A stretch of 64,000 nucleotides of DNA from Alteromonas naphthalenivorans (lineage in GTDB: Bacteria > Pseudomonadota > Gammaproteobacteria > Enterobacterales > Alteromonadaceae): NCBI RefSeq assembly GCF_000213655.1, contig NC_015554.1:1302001-1366000 (forward strand). The letters are read 5' to 3'. The notes below the pieces were generated by a model. The model worked only from the letters and a program-made list of their open reading frames with translations, had not been told where the DNA came from and did not search any database. Positions 25,585-34,452 of this stretch are shown here, in pieces (the stretch's first letter is position 1; the number at the start of each line of letters is the position of its first letter). The position numbers were made by a program, and so were the translations under genes.

Positions 25585-26196
25585 ATGAAACGTACATTAC
25601 TTTCTATACTTGTAGCGACCTCGATGACAACCGCAGCTTTTGCTGGTGACATGGAGACAGATAACAAATGGGAAAAAGGCGCTAAGGATGCGTGGATAGA
25701 CGGCAAAGCCGAAGCAACATTACTATTCAACGGCAACCTTGATTCATTCGATATCAATACAGATGTAAACAACGGAAACGTTGTTCTAACAGGTAAAGTA
25801 GATCATTCAGTTGATAAGAAATTAGCAGAAGAGTTAGTTTCTAACATTGACGGTGTTATGTCTGTAGATAACCAACTTTCGGTTATTGAAAAGAAAGACA
25901 TGGACGAAGTGTCTAGCAATATGTCAGATGACACTGAGTCAGAATACGATGAGCAAACGGGTACACTTACTGATGCCAAAATTGCTACCGTAATTAAAAC
26001 CCGTCTGCTGATGGATAGCGATATCTCAGGTTTTGATATCGATGTAGATGTTGAAGCTGGTAACGTTACGCTAACAGGTAACGTAGACTCAGATGCCGAG
26101 CGTCAGCTAGCAGTTGAAATAGCGAAAAACGCGTCAGATGTGAAAAATGTTGAAGATAATTTGCAGGTTATTACTGAAACAGCAATGAAGAACTAA
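25585..26196 (+). CDS. Periplasmic protein with two BON domains, OsmY-like
   Basis: The ATG at 25585 has a strong SD (AAAGGAGAA) and gives a 203-residue precursor with a signal peptide ending AAFA. Two BON repeats follow: one around FDINTDVNNGNVVLTGKVD and a second around FDIDVDVEAGNVTLTGNVD, joined by an acidic linker. BON proteins sit in the periplasm and help protect the envelope under osmotic or other stress (OsmY family). Monocistronic, with its own terminator. Confidence 0.9.
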   Translation: MKRTLLSILVATSMTTAAFAGDMETDNKWEKGAKDAWIDGKAEATLLFNGNLDSFDINTDVNNGNVVLTGKVDHSVDKKLAEELVSNIDGVMSVDNQLSVIEKKDMDEVSSNMSDDTESEYDEQTGTLTDAKIATVIKTRLLMDSDISGFDIDVDVEAGNVTLTGNVDSDAERQLAVEIAKNASDVKNVEDNLQVITETAMKN

Positions 26197-26214
26197 GCAG
26201 TTATTAGTGAAATG

Positions 26215-26239
26215 AAAGGGGTCAATTGGCCCCTTTTTT
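26215..26239 (+). terminator. Rho-independent terminator after BON protein
   Basis: Stem AAAGGGG/CCCCTTT followed by TTT. Confidence 0.85.
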
Positions 26240-26567
26240 AATGTCTGGCTAACGGTAGATTTCTATAATAACACCCTGTATTAAGTCAAGAAGTGTTGTT
26301 AGCCACTTTTTTCGATATCCCGTTTTTTCACAGCAACATGTAGTATTTTCCCATCCACTTTGCAACTTTTGTCTTAGAACCTTTGACGAGTTTTCTTTCT
26401 AATCCTTGCTGCGTATACTCTTTGCGGTATTTAGGTAGCGTTAAGAAATTTGGAACACAATGTGCAATACAAGTTGTAATTAAGTTTTTAAGTTACAACG
26501 TGCAGTAGTCATTTAGAACCAACGCGTTCTTACATGGATAATCGCAAGTTAGTGTAAAAGGAAGTGA
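26240..26567. other. Intergenic region, nothing identified
   Basis: About 330 bp, AT-rich, holding the promoter of the next small gene. No ORF, RNA gene or strong hairpin was found. Confidence 0.35.
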
Positions 26568-26930
26568 ATGATGAAAGTATTAAATTGGTTAGTTTCAGGT
26601 GTGTTGATTTCACTGCTTATTGTACTTGCAGGCGTGTTAACAAATAACATGGCTTATGTAAGTAAAGCGAACGCTGATGATTCAAACAAAGCCCATCACG
26701 CCTCTATCGTAAAAATAGAGCGCATACTTGCTCAGACCGAATTCGATGTATCTCAAAAGCGTGATTTGTTGCGTAAAACACGTATCGAGTTTTACCTTGC
26801 AGAAGCAAAGCAGGCGGACTTACGTAATTGGACATTTAAGCGTGATGATTTAATCGGCCGCGCAAAGAATATTTTAGTTCACCATCAAACACAGTTTACG
26901 TTTACAACAACAGAGTTTGCGAGCATTTAA
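26568..26930 (+). CDS. Small exported or membrane-anchored hypothetical protein
   Basis: A 120-residue product (ATG at 26568 or 26571, SD GGAAGTG). One hydrophobic segment (residues about 8-28) acts as signal or anchor. The remainder is charged and probably helical, with SIVKIERILAQTEFDVSQKRDLL. I do not recognise the family. It is convergent with the DUF2891 gene, 43 bp apart. Confidence 0.6.
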   Translation: MMKVLNWLVSGVLISLLIVLAGVLTNNMAYVSKANADDSNKAHHASIVKIERILAQTEFDVSQKRDLLRKTRIEFYLAEAKQADLRNWTFKRDDLIGRAKNILVHHQTQFTFTTTEFASI

Positions 26931-26973
26931 GCTCGCCAACTCTGCATCATTTAACCTAGCGTTAGTCAGTGAT

Positions 26974-28086
26974 TTAAAGCCCGCGTTGGGTTTCCAGATA
27001 AGTAGCAAAGCTGCCAAGCCAGTGACTTCCCATATAATGCATATCGTTTATCACAGCATCGACTCCCGCAGCTTTATGGGCTTGTGCCGCACTATTTATT
27101 GCCGCTACACGTTTATCATCCACAGGTAGTGCAGAAGCGATACCTTCAAGCATCCATGCACGACTTAAATTTAAGCCATCTAGATGCGCAAGTTTACCGT
27201 CACTTTTATCCACTACAGTGGCTACGTTTATCCATGAACCATCGCCATCAATAGGAACGCTGGGTAAAAAAGCAGACAGCCATTTTGCATAATTCTCCCT
27301 TGAATATACCCTGCGCATCAAGTCAGCTTCTGCAACACACGGTGATAAGAAGTCTTGGCCTGAGGGTTCATAAGCTAGCGGGCAATTCACGTCATTGGCG
27401 TATAACCGCGTGATGGTTTTAGTAAGCAAATTTTCAAATGCAACGTCGCCAGCCGTACGGCTCCAATCTAACATAAGCCCGAATGCAAACGCAGTTTGAC
27501 TATGTTCGCCCACACGAATAGGAAATGACAGCTTAGGGAGCCAATCTGTTACGTTGGCAACGATTTTTTTCTCTAGTGGCAGTAGGGTAGTTAGCCACCG
27601 TTTAGCTTCGGGTGAATTCCACTCACGTAATTCACTGGTTAGTTGTAAAAACCAAGCAAGCCCATAGGGACGTTCAAAGCTTGTGCCTGTACCCTCACGG
27701 TCAAAGTAAGCGACTTCACCAGCGATATTCTCTTCGGTAAAACTGATGTCGAGGTGTTTTATAATGTCCGGGTAGTGAGGCGTTTCTGGATATTGGCTCG
27801 CAATTCGGGTTAATAACCAATGCCCATGTACAGACGAGTGCCAATCAAAGCAGCCGTAAAACGCAGGATATAGCTGTTTAGGCGGTTTAACGTGTTCTGC
27901 TCCCGTCATCATGTGTTTAACGATGTTTGGGTACTCTTTATGAACACAGGCTAGTGCAAGTTGGGCGAAGCGGTTTGCTACCGTTAAGTCACTCGATGAT
28001 GCTTTAGCGTCGGCGTTGTTCGCCATTAGTGATGGTGAAACTAGGATGAGTACTAGTATAAGCTTACGAAGCAGGGTTAATTTCAT
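26974..28086 (-). CDS. DUF2891 family exported protein
   Basis: About 370 residues from ATG at 28086, with a signal peptide (KLILVLILVSPSLMA); an ATG at 28125 would add 13 residues and spoil the signal. Family features include YPAFYGCFDWHSSVHGHWLL, VAYFDREGTGTSFERPYGLAW and CPLAYEPSGQDFLSPC. DUF2891 proteins resemble alpha/alpha-barrel glycan-active or epimerase-like enzymes, but no reaction is established. It is downstream of the nucleosidase gene on the same strand (about 100 bp), so possibly co-transcribed. Confidence 0.85.
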   Translation of the reverse strand: MKLTLLRKLILVLILVSPSLMANNADAKASSSDLTVANRFAQLALACVHKEYPNIVKHMMTGAEHVKPPKQLYPAFYGCFDWHSSVHGHWLLTRIASQYPETPHYPDIIKHLDISFTEENIAGEVAYFDREGTGTSFERPYGLAWFLQLTSELREWNSPEAKRWLTTLLPLEKKIVANVTDWLPKLSFPIRVGEHSQTAFAFGLMLDWSRTAGDVAFENLLTKTITRLYANDVNCPLAYEPSGQDFLSPCVAEADLMRRVYSRENYAKWLSAFLPSVPIDGDGSWINVATVVDKSDGKLAHLDGLNLSRAWMLEGIASALPVDDKRVAAINSAAQAHKAAGVDAVINDMHYMGSHWLGSFATYLETQRGL

Positions 28087-28185
28087 AAAATAAATGCCAA
28101 TGGGTTTTAAGAATGAAAGTGCCAAGTTATTTGCTGTAAGGGTAAAATAACTTGGCGGCTATAATGGGGCTATTTTCCAAGGCGC

Positions 28186-29070
28186 TTATAAAGTCTTTGG
28201 CAACGATGCGATATAAGCTTCAACAACGGTTTTTACAAAGATTTGGCAAGCTTCTGCTGTACCAGGGTTATATTCACCGTGATTGGTAATGTTGTTAGAT
28301 AAGATACGAATACCAAGAAAAGGTACGCCATAAGCATGGGCAATTTGCGCTGCCGATGCTGATTCCATTTCCTCTACGCTGGTCCCTAGATTTTTGTGAA
28401 GCCATGCAATGCGATCAATTTCGTTATTCCAAAAATTACCGCTGCCGATGGTGCCTTTCACAACGTTTCCACTTTTGTGTTCCTTGCTTAACGACATCGC
28501 GAGCTTAAGTAAGGTTTCGTCACCGGCATAAAAGCGAATCTTTTCAGCATCTGTTGCACTGTCACCTTCGCCGGCACTGCCTTCTGACGCCATTAAATCC
28601 ATAGGGATCCAATTCAGAGGGCGAGAGCCTTCACCCGCTTCTAGTTTGGGGGTCTTGAAGTTACTCGCATTAACGCTTTTTTCGCCTAATACGATATCAC
28701 CGACGTTAAGCTTAGGATCGTGTCCGCCCGATGTGCCCTGGTTAATGATGATTCTTGGCTGATAGCGACTTATGCCTATGGCCGTTGCCGCAGCAGTGTT
28801 CTCTAAGCCTTTTCCTGTTTTCGCCACCACGATAGGGTGGCCGTTTAACGTCCCTAAATAAAACGTGGCGTTACCGGAATGTTCGACACGTACGTCGGTT
28901 AAAAGTGACACGAAGTATTCTGCTTCAATTGGCATGGGCCCTTGAATCATGATTGGCGCTAATGGGGTTTCAGAAGAGGCTACTGTTACGCTTTTCATCG
29001 AAGATTCAGCCATGCTGTTAAAGCAAAGTAGCGCAAAAAGCGCGGAAAAAAGTGGAGTGGTTTTTTTCAT
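28186..29070 (-). CDS. Exported MTA/SAH nucleosidase-like phosphorylase-superfamily protein
   Basis: A 294-residue protein with a signal peptide ending NSMAES. The mature part has the PNP/UDP phosphorylase fold: GPMPIEAEYFVSLL, VVAKTGKGLENTAAATA, INQGTSGGHDPKLNVGDIVLG and the nucleoside-binding EEMESASAAQIA. Cytoplasmic relatives cleave methylthioadenosine and S-adenosylhomocysteine; export implies scavenging of nucleosides in the periplasm. Substrate is not certain. It has a weak SD (CGGAAT). Confidence 0.82.
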   Translation of the reverse strand: MKKTTPLFSALFALLCFNSMAESSMKSVTVASSETPLAPIMIQGPMPIEAEYFVSLLTDVRVEHSGNATFYLGTLNGHPIVVAKTGKGLENTAAATAIGISRYQPRIIINQGTSGGHDPKLNVGDIVLGEKSVNASNFKTPKLEAGEGSRPLNWIPMDLMASEGSAGEGDSATDAEKIRFYAGDETLLKLAMSLSKEHKSGNVVKGTIGSGNFWNNEIDRIAWLHKNLGTSVEEMESASAAQIAHAYGVPFLGIRILSNNITNHGEYNPGTAEACQIFVKTVVEAYIASLPKTL

Positions 29071-29203
29071 TGTTATTCCGTTAAAGTAAGAGTGGTCAGT
29101 AAAACTGCAAGTAAAAGACGCCCTTCATTTCTACCAGTTCGCAATATGAATTACAATGTGAATAGGCGGTAGGGGCGGGTGAAATAGCATGATGAATACG
29201 CAT

Positions 29204-29230
29204 AAAAAAGGCAGCCACTGGCTGCCTTTA
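29204..29230 (-). terminator. Rho-independent terminator of pyk
   Basis: Stem AAAGGCAGCC/GGCTGCCTTT with a 3-4 nt loop; on the minus strand it is followed by a run of T. Confidence 0.88.
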
Positions 29231-29254
29231 AAAAGTGCTAAGTACGAATAACGG

Positions 29255-30691
29255 TTATTCTACTTCAACAATTTTAAGCGTATTGGTTGCACCAATTTTT
29301 TCCATTTCATCACCGTATGTCAAAATGATGTTGTCGCCGCTTTGCACTAAACCTTTGGCTTTAAGTGCTGCCACTACATCATATTTCAATTGACCAGGTT
29401 CGCTTTTCGATGAATCGAAATAAACAGGCTTAACACCGCGGAATAAGGCCATAGTGTTTAATGTACCTTCATGGCGAGACATCGCTATGATAGGAAGCGA
29501 GGTAGTAATACGCGACATCAACTTAGGCGTGTTACCGCTTTCAGTTAACCCTACAATCGCTTTTACGCTAGGTAGGTGGTTCGCTGCGTATACTGCTGAC
29601 AACGCAATTGATTCGCTGGTAGATGAGAAAAGCTCATCCATGCGGTGCTTTGAAATTTTAACGCTAGGGTGCGTCTCTGCACCTTCACAAACGCGCGCCA
29701 TCGCTTGAACAGTTTCAATCGGGAAGCTACCTGCTGCAGTTTCAGCAGAAAGCATAACCGCATCTGTGCCATCAAGTACTGCGTTAGCAACGTCCATAAC
29801 CTCTGCGCGCGTAGGCATAGGGCTATCAATCATCGATTCCATCATTTGCGTTGCGGTAATAACGATTTTGTTTAGCTGGCGTGAACGGGCAATAAGCTTT
29901 TTCTGAACACCCACTAGCTCGGCATCACCAATTTCAACACCTAGGTCACCACGCGCAACCATCACCGCATCTGACGCACTGATAATGTCTGTGATAGCTT
30001 CATCAGTGGCTACGGTTTCAGCACGCTCTACTTTGGCGCAGATTTTCGCATAACAGCCTGCTTCTTCAGCCAGCTTTCTTGCGTAATTAAGATCTTCACC
30101 GCTACGAGGGAATGAAACCGCAAGATAATCAACGCCAATTTCAGCAGCCGTGATAATGTCTTTCTTATCTTTTTCAGTAAGGGCTTCAGCAGATAAGCCA
30201 CCACCTTGACGGTTAATGCCTTTATTGTTTGATAATTTACCGCCAACAGTCACTTCTGTTAGGACTTTACGGCCTTCTACGCCGGTGACTTTAAGTTGAA
30301 TACGACCATCATCGAGTAGCAAAATGTCGCCAGCACTTACATCATCAGGTAGTGCTTTATAGTCGATACCAACTTGCTTGGCATCACCAGCGTCACGGTC
30401 TAGTTCAGCATCAAGTGTAAAGCTATCGCCAATAGACAACTGAACCGCGCCTTCAGCAAAACGAGCGACACGAATCTTTGGCCCTTGCAAATCGCCTAAA
30501 ATGGCAACGTACTTACCTAAGTTTTTAGCCGCTTCTCTTACGCGTTTCGCACGCTCGATATGATCTTCTGCCTGGCCGTGTGAAAAATTCATACGAACCG
30601 TGTTCGCACCGGCGGCAATTAGTTCTTGAATTTTTTCGAGTGAATCAGTGGCAGGGCCAAGCGTTGCAAGAATTTTCGTTCTTCTGGTCAT
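29255..30691 (-). CDS. pykA: Pyruvate kinase
   Basis: A 478-residue protein converting phosphoenolpyruvate and ADP to pyruvate and ATP. N-terminal [19 protein letters not shown], the substrate region VRMNFSHG, the signature [12 protein letters not shown] and [11 protein letters not shown] are all present. Length is that of PykA/PykII-type enzymes. A HexR-box-like sequence lies about 95 bp upstream of its start, consistent with HexR control together with the nearby Entner-Doudoroff genes. Confidence 0.96.
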   Translation of the reverse strand: MTRRTKILATLGPATDSLEKIQELIAAGANTVRMNFSHGQAEDHIERAKRVREAAKNLGKYVAILGDLQGPKIRVARFAEGAVQLSIGDSFTLDAELDRDAGDAKQVGIDYKALPDDVSAGDILLLDDGRIQLKVTGVEGRKVLTEVTVGGKLSNNKGINRQGGGLSAEALTEKDKKDIITAAEIGVDYLAVSFPRSGEDLNYARKLAEEAGCYAKICAKVERAETVATDEAITDIISASDAVMVARGDLGVEIGDAELVGVQKKLIARSRQLNKIVITATQMMESMIDSPMPTRAEVMDVANAVLDGTDAVMLSAETAAGSFPIETVQAMARVCEGAETHPSVKISKHRMDELFSSTSESIALSAVYAANHLPSVKAIVGLTESGNTPKLMSRITTSLPIIAMSRHEGTLNTMALFRGVKPVYFDSSKSEPGQLKYDVVAALKAKGLVQSGDNIILTYGDEMEKIGATNTLKIVEVE

Positions 30692-31047
30692 TAGGAGTCC
30701 GTCGCAATTTTTAAGTGATGTAGCACAAGTAGATATATGGCTAGCCTGCGTATTTTGTACAAAGGTTAACCTGTAATCGCTTTACGTAATTTTATTACAG
30801 AATAGTAGATGAATCTGACATAAATGTGAATGAAAGATGAAGAAATGGGAACTGAGCCGACCAGTTGCGTCATTCATCTCAATAAAGAGTGTTAATGCCA
30901 TCCACTGCCTTTTCTGTATTTTAAATAATCAATAGTTAAGCTTGTTTCCACTTAACTAGGGTAGCAGGTATGGCGAAAAAATGTGGTTAATTACCGAAGA
31001 GAGTAGGGAGCGGGGCATTTACCGAAGTATTACAAGTATAGCGAACC
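30692..31047. other. Intergenic region upstream of pyk
   Basis: The gap between pyk and hexR is about 415 bp. It contains the HexR-like box at 30785-30799 and the hairpin at 31048-31086; no protein or RNA gene is apparent in the rest. Confidence 0.4.
30785..30799. promoter_or_regulatory. Probable HexR box upstream of pyk
   Basis: CGTAATTTTATTACA matches the palindromic HexR consensus (TGTAAT-N3-ATTACA) at all but one position. Confidence 0.6.
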
Positions 31048-31086
31048 CGAGTTAGGCACCAATGCACGTATTGGTAGGCTAACTCG
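31048..31086 (-). terminator. Strong hairpin downstream of hexR
   Basis: CGAGTTAG...ACCAAT pairs with ATTGGT...CTAACTCG across 39 bp, 21 bp after the hexR stop. No T-run follows, so the hairpin may terminate or stabilise the transcript. Confidence 0.5.
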
Positions 31087-31106
31087 AATGCGTGAAGCAG
31101 CAGTAC

Positions 31107-31958
31107 TTATTCGTTGCGCTTTTCGTAGCGAGAACCGCGCAAGGTATCTTTCACCCGCTTTAAATTCTCTCTAAACTTATTACCGCGTCGTAACGTGAAC
31201 CCTGTAGCAAGCACGTCAATAAGCGTAAGTTGCGCAATACGTGATGCCATTGGCATATACATATCAGTATCTTCCGGTACCTCAAGAGACAATACGTACG
31301 TACACTCATGTGACAATGGGCTGTCGGCTGACGTTATACCAACCACTGTTGCATCGTTCATGCGGGCAATCTGTGCAATCTCTACCAAGCTTTTGGTTCG
31401 GCCGGTATGTGAGATAAGCACGACAACATCGCCAGTAGAGCAATTCATGCAACTCATGCGCTGCATCAAAATGTCTTCAAAGTAGACCACAGGCACATTG
31501 AAACGGAAAAATTTGTTTAGTGCATCGTGTGCCACAGAGGCTGATGCGCCAAGCCCAAAAAACGAAATCTTCTGTGCTTGAGTTAACAAATCTACAACGC
31601 GATTAACCACTTGCACGTCTACAGACTGTCGTGCAACTTCAAGAGAAGCCATGGTCGATTCGAAGACTTTGTTGGTATAATCTTCTGGCCCATCGTTTTC
31701 ATCAACATGACGGTTTACGTACGGCGTTCCATTTGCGAGACTTTGTGCTAGATGAAGTTTAAAGTCTGGAAAGCCTTTCGTATCCAACCGTCGACAAAAG
31801 CGGTTAACTGTCGGTTCACTAACATCCGACATTTTGGCCAAGGTTGCTATACTCGAGTGAATAGCTGTTTGCGGATTCGCAAGGATCACATCAGCCACTT
31901 TTCGTTCTGATTTGCTGAATGACGCTTTATTTTGTGTAATTTTTTCTAAAATATTCAT
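31107..31958 (-). CDS. hexR: HexR, RpiR-family regulator of central carbon metabolism
   Basis: The ATG at 31958 gives a 283-residue protein (MNILEKITQNKASFSKSERK). An upstream in-frame start would add 36 unlike residues and is rejected. Residues 1-77 are the RpiR helix-turn-helix (MSDVSEPTVNRFCRRL); residues about 120-250 form a SIS sugar-phosphate domain (ISFFGLGASASVAHDA, VVVLISHTGRTKSLVE). HexR binds KDPG as effector and controls Entner-Doudoroff, pyk and gap genes in gammaproteobacteria. It is divergent from zwf with a good HexR box between. Confidence 0.93.
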   Translation of the reverse strand: MNILEKITQNKASFSKSERKVADVILANPQTAIHSSIATLAKMSDVSEPTVNRFCRRLDTKGFPDFKLHLAQSLANGTPYVNRHVDENDGPEDYTNKVFESTMASLEVARQSVDVQVVNRVVDLLTQAQKISFFGLGASASVAHDALNKFFRFNVPVVYFEDILMQRMSCMNCSTGDVVVLISHTGRTKSLVEIAQIARMNDATVVGITSADSPLSHECTYVLSLEVPEDTDMYMPMASRIAQLTLIDVLATGFTLRRGNKFRENLKRVKDTLRGSRYEKRNE

Positions 31959-32040
31959 ACAGAAATAGCAATTAGTAAGGGAAAATTGATGTAGGTTACC
32001 CGACTCATAGTACCCAATGTGACGGAAGTGACAAGAAAAA

Positions 32041-32055
32041 TGTAATTTTTTGACA
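32041..32055. promoter_or_regulatory. Weak second HexR-like box
   Basis: TGTAATTTTTTGACA has one perfect half-site and a degenerate second half; a possible autoregulatory site near hexR. Confidence 0.3.
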
Positions 32056-32144
32056 TTTTTTATCATTTTCGGGGAACAAAAGGGGTCAAGTCAGGGTACT
32101 AACCCGTTAATATATAGAAATGAGATTCAATAGTTTCCAAAAGT

Positions 32145-32159
32145 TGTAATTTTACTACA
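32145..32159. promoter_or_regulatory. HexR box between hexR and zwf
   Basis: TGTAATTTTACTACA differs at one position from the HexR consensus TGTAAT-N3-ATTACA and lies about 100 bp upstream of the zwf start. Position and match support HexR repression of the operon. Confidence 0.65.
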
Positions 32160-32255
32160 TTTGGTGTTAACTATATGCAAATAACACGTGGATGGCGTTA
32201 GAAGGTACGTCTACCTCACGTTAGTTTCACACATACATTAAAAAGGTCGACGAAA

Positions 32256-33752
32256 ATGGTATTGGAAAATTCCTACGAGCCCTGTGATTTCGTGCTATTT
32301 GGCACATTGGGTGATCTTTCACGACGCAAATTACTGCCGTCATTATATCAGCTTGAAAAAGCAGAGCTTATCCACCCAGACACAACGATTGTTGGCGTAG
32401 CTCGCCACGAAATGGAATTAGAAGACTATATCGCAGAAGTGCGCGCAAACTTGGTGAAGTTTGGCGACAAGGAGCTTTGCGAAGATACATGGGAGCGCTT
32501 GAAAGCTCGTCTTCATTATGCCTGTGTTGATATGAAAGATATCGGCAGTTACTGTGTTTTAGAAGACCATGTTGACCCTGCTCGTACTATGGTGTGTTAT
32601 CTAGCCACACCGCCTTCTATATATGGCGACATTTGTCGTGGTTTGCACGGTTGCAAAATCATCGATTCAAGTGTGCGAGTGGTTCTTGAAAAGCCTATCG
32701 GTCACGACCTTGAGTCTTCAAAAGTAATTAATGAGCAAGTTGCTGAATACTTTGATGAGAAACAAATTTATCGTATCGACCATTACTTAGGTAAAGAAAC
32801 GGTACTCAACCTTGTTGCGCTTCGTTTTGCCAACTCTATCTTCGCAACTAACTGGGATCACAACTGTATTGACCACGTTCAAATCTCAGTTGCAGAATCG
32901 GTAGGTATTGAAGGGCGTTGGGGCTATTTCGACGACGCTGGTCAAATGCGCGACATGGTACAAAACCACTTACTTCAAATTTTAAGCTTAGTGGCCATGG
33001 AGCCGCCTACCACGCTTGATGCAGATAGCATTCGTGATGAAAAGCTTAAAGTACTTAAAGCATTACGTCCGATCAACTCAAGCAATATAAGCGATAGTAC
33101 GGTTCGTGGGCAGTACACAGCAGGCTTTGTAAAAGGTGAAGAAGTACCAGGATACTTGGAAGAAGAGGGTGCGAACACTCAAAGTAAAACTGAAACCTTC
33201 ATTGCTATTAAAGCTGAAATCGACAACTGGCGCTGGGCGGGGGTTCCATTCTACCTTCGTACCGGTAAACGTATGCCGTCGAAAGTGAGTGAAGTGGTTA
33301 TTTATTTCAAGCGTCAGCCACACAACTTGTTTGGCGATAGCTTTAAGAACTTGCCACCTAACAAATTAGTAATTCGACTTCAGCCTGATGAAGGTGTTGA
33401 AATTACCGTAATGAACAAAGTGCCTGGCCTAACCAGCTCTGGCTCTATGGATTTACAAAAATCAAAATTGAACTTGAGCTTCTCTGAAGCCTTTGCCGAC
33501 GATCGTATTCCTGATGCCTATGAAAAGCTGCTTCTTGAAGTCATGCTGGGTAACCAGGCGCTGTTCGTTCGCCGTGATGAAATTGAACAAGCCTGGACAT
33601 GGGTTGATTCAATTCTAGAAGCATGGAAATCGTCTAATGAACCACCAGAGCCTTATCAGGCAGGTACGTGGGGACCGGTAGATTCAATTGGCCTTTTGGC
33701 ACGAGCAAATCGCAGTTGGTACGAAAGCAAAACGGTAAGGAAGAAGAAATAA
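32256..33752 (+). CDS. zwf: Glucose-6-phosphate 1-dehydrogenase
   Basis: A 498-residue enzyme oxidising glucose-6-phosphate to 6-phosphogluconolactone with NAD(P)+. The dinucleotide-binding loop appears as FGTLGDLSRRKLLP and the substrate signature RIDHYLGKE starts at residue 173. It is the first gene of the zwf-pgl-edd-glk-eda operon, one base before pgl. It has an AAAGG ribosome-binding site and is likely repressed by HexR from the box at 32145. Confidence 0.97.
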   Translation: MVLENSYEPCDFVLFGTLGDLSRRKLLPSLYQLEKAELIHPDTTIVGVARHEMELEDYIAEVRANLVKFGDKELCEDTWERLKARLHYACVDMKDIGSYCVLEDHVDPARTMVCYLATPPSIYGDICRGLHGCKIIDSSVRVVLEKPIGHDLESSKVINEQVAEYFDEKQIYRIDHYLGKETVLNLVALRFANSIFATNWDHNCIDHVQISVAESVGIEGRWGYFDDAGQMRDMVQNHLLQILSLVAMEPPTTLDADSIRDEKLKVLKALRPINSSNISDSTVRGQYTAGFVKGEEVPGYLEEEGANTQSKTETFIAIKAEIDNWRWAGVPFYLRTGKRMPSKVSEVVIYFKRQPHNLFGDSFKNLPPNKLVIRLQPDEGVEITVMNKVPGLTSSGSMDLQKSKLNLSFSEAFADDRIPDAYEKLLLEVMLGNQALFVRRDEIEQAWTWVDSILEAWKSSNEPPEPYQAGTWGPVDSIGLLARANRSWYESKTVRKKK

Positions 33753-33753
33753 T

Positions 33754-34446
33754 ATGGCGTTAACAACCCTTTCATTCGATACACCCGATGCGCTTACTTC
33801 AGCCTTTGCTGAAGACTTGGTGAGCATTCTTAAAACTGGCATTAAAACCCGCGGGCGAGCTTCGCTTGTGGTGAGTGGCGGCAGAACGCCTCTTGCGCTG
33901 TTTAAGCAGTTGAGCGAAACCGACATAGAGTGGGACAAGGTAGATATAACCCTTGCTGATGAACGTTGGGTGGAAGAAGGTCATGAAGCCAGTAACACCA
34001 GTTTAGTAAAAGCTAACCTTATTCAAAATAAAGCCAGTGCAGCACATTTCGTTGAATTAAAAAGCGATGTTGCTGATGCTAGCGAAGGCGTAAATGCTGC
34101 TGAAAAAGCGATTGCAAGTATGTCCCAGCCTTTTGATGCGCTTATTTTAGGCATGGGTGAAGACGGGCATACCGCATCACTATTCCCCTGTTCTGAACAA
34201 GTCAATGATGGCTTAAGCATGAACAGTGGCCGCACATGTATTGCTGTACAACCTACAACTGCACCCCATCAACGTATTTCACTAACGTTGCCGGCGTTGC
34301 TAAATAGTCGACATATTTTTCTGCATTTAACCGGTGATAAGAAAAAGCAGGTACTGCTTGACGCACTGGATAATGCTACCGAAGCGCAAAAGCCCATCAC
34401 GGCCGTGGTAAACAGAGCCCCGGTAACCTTGATGTGGGCGCCCTAG
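33754..34446 (+). CDS. pgl: 6-phosphogluconolactonase
   Basis: A 230-residue DevB-type lactonase hydrolysing 6-phosphogluconolactone. SLVVSGGRTPLALFKQL, TLADERWV and LGMGEDGHTASLFP are the family motifs, the last containing the catalytic His. It lies between zwf and edd with spacings of 1 and 6 bp, so it is clearly co-transcribed. Confidence 0.96.
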   Translation: MALTTLSFDTPDALTSAFAEDLVSILKTGIKTRGRASLVVSGGRTPLALFKQLSETDIEWDKVDITLADERWVEEGHEASNTSLVKANLIQNKASAAHFVELKSDVADASEGVNAAEKAIASMSQPFDALILGMGEDGHTASLFPCSEQVNDGLSMNSGRTCIAVQPTTAPHQRISLTLPALLNSRHIFLHLTGDKKKQVLLDALDNATEAQKPITAVVNRAPVTLMWAP

Positions 34447-34452
34447 GAGACA

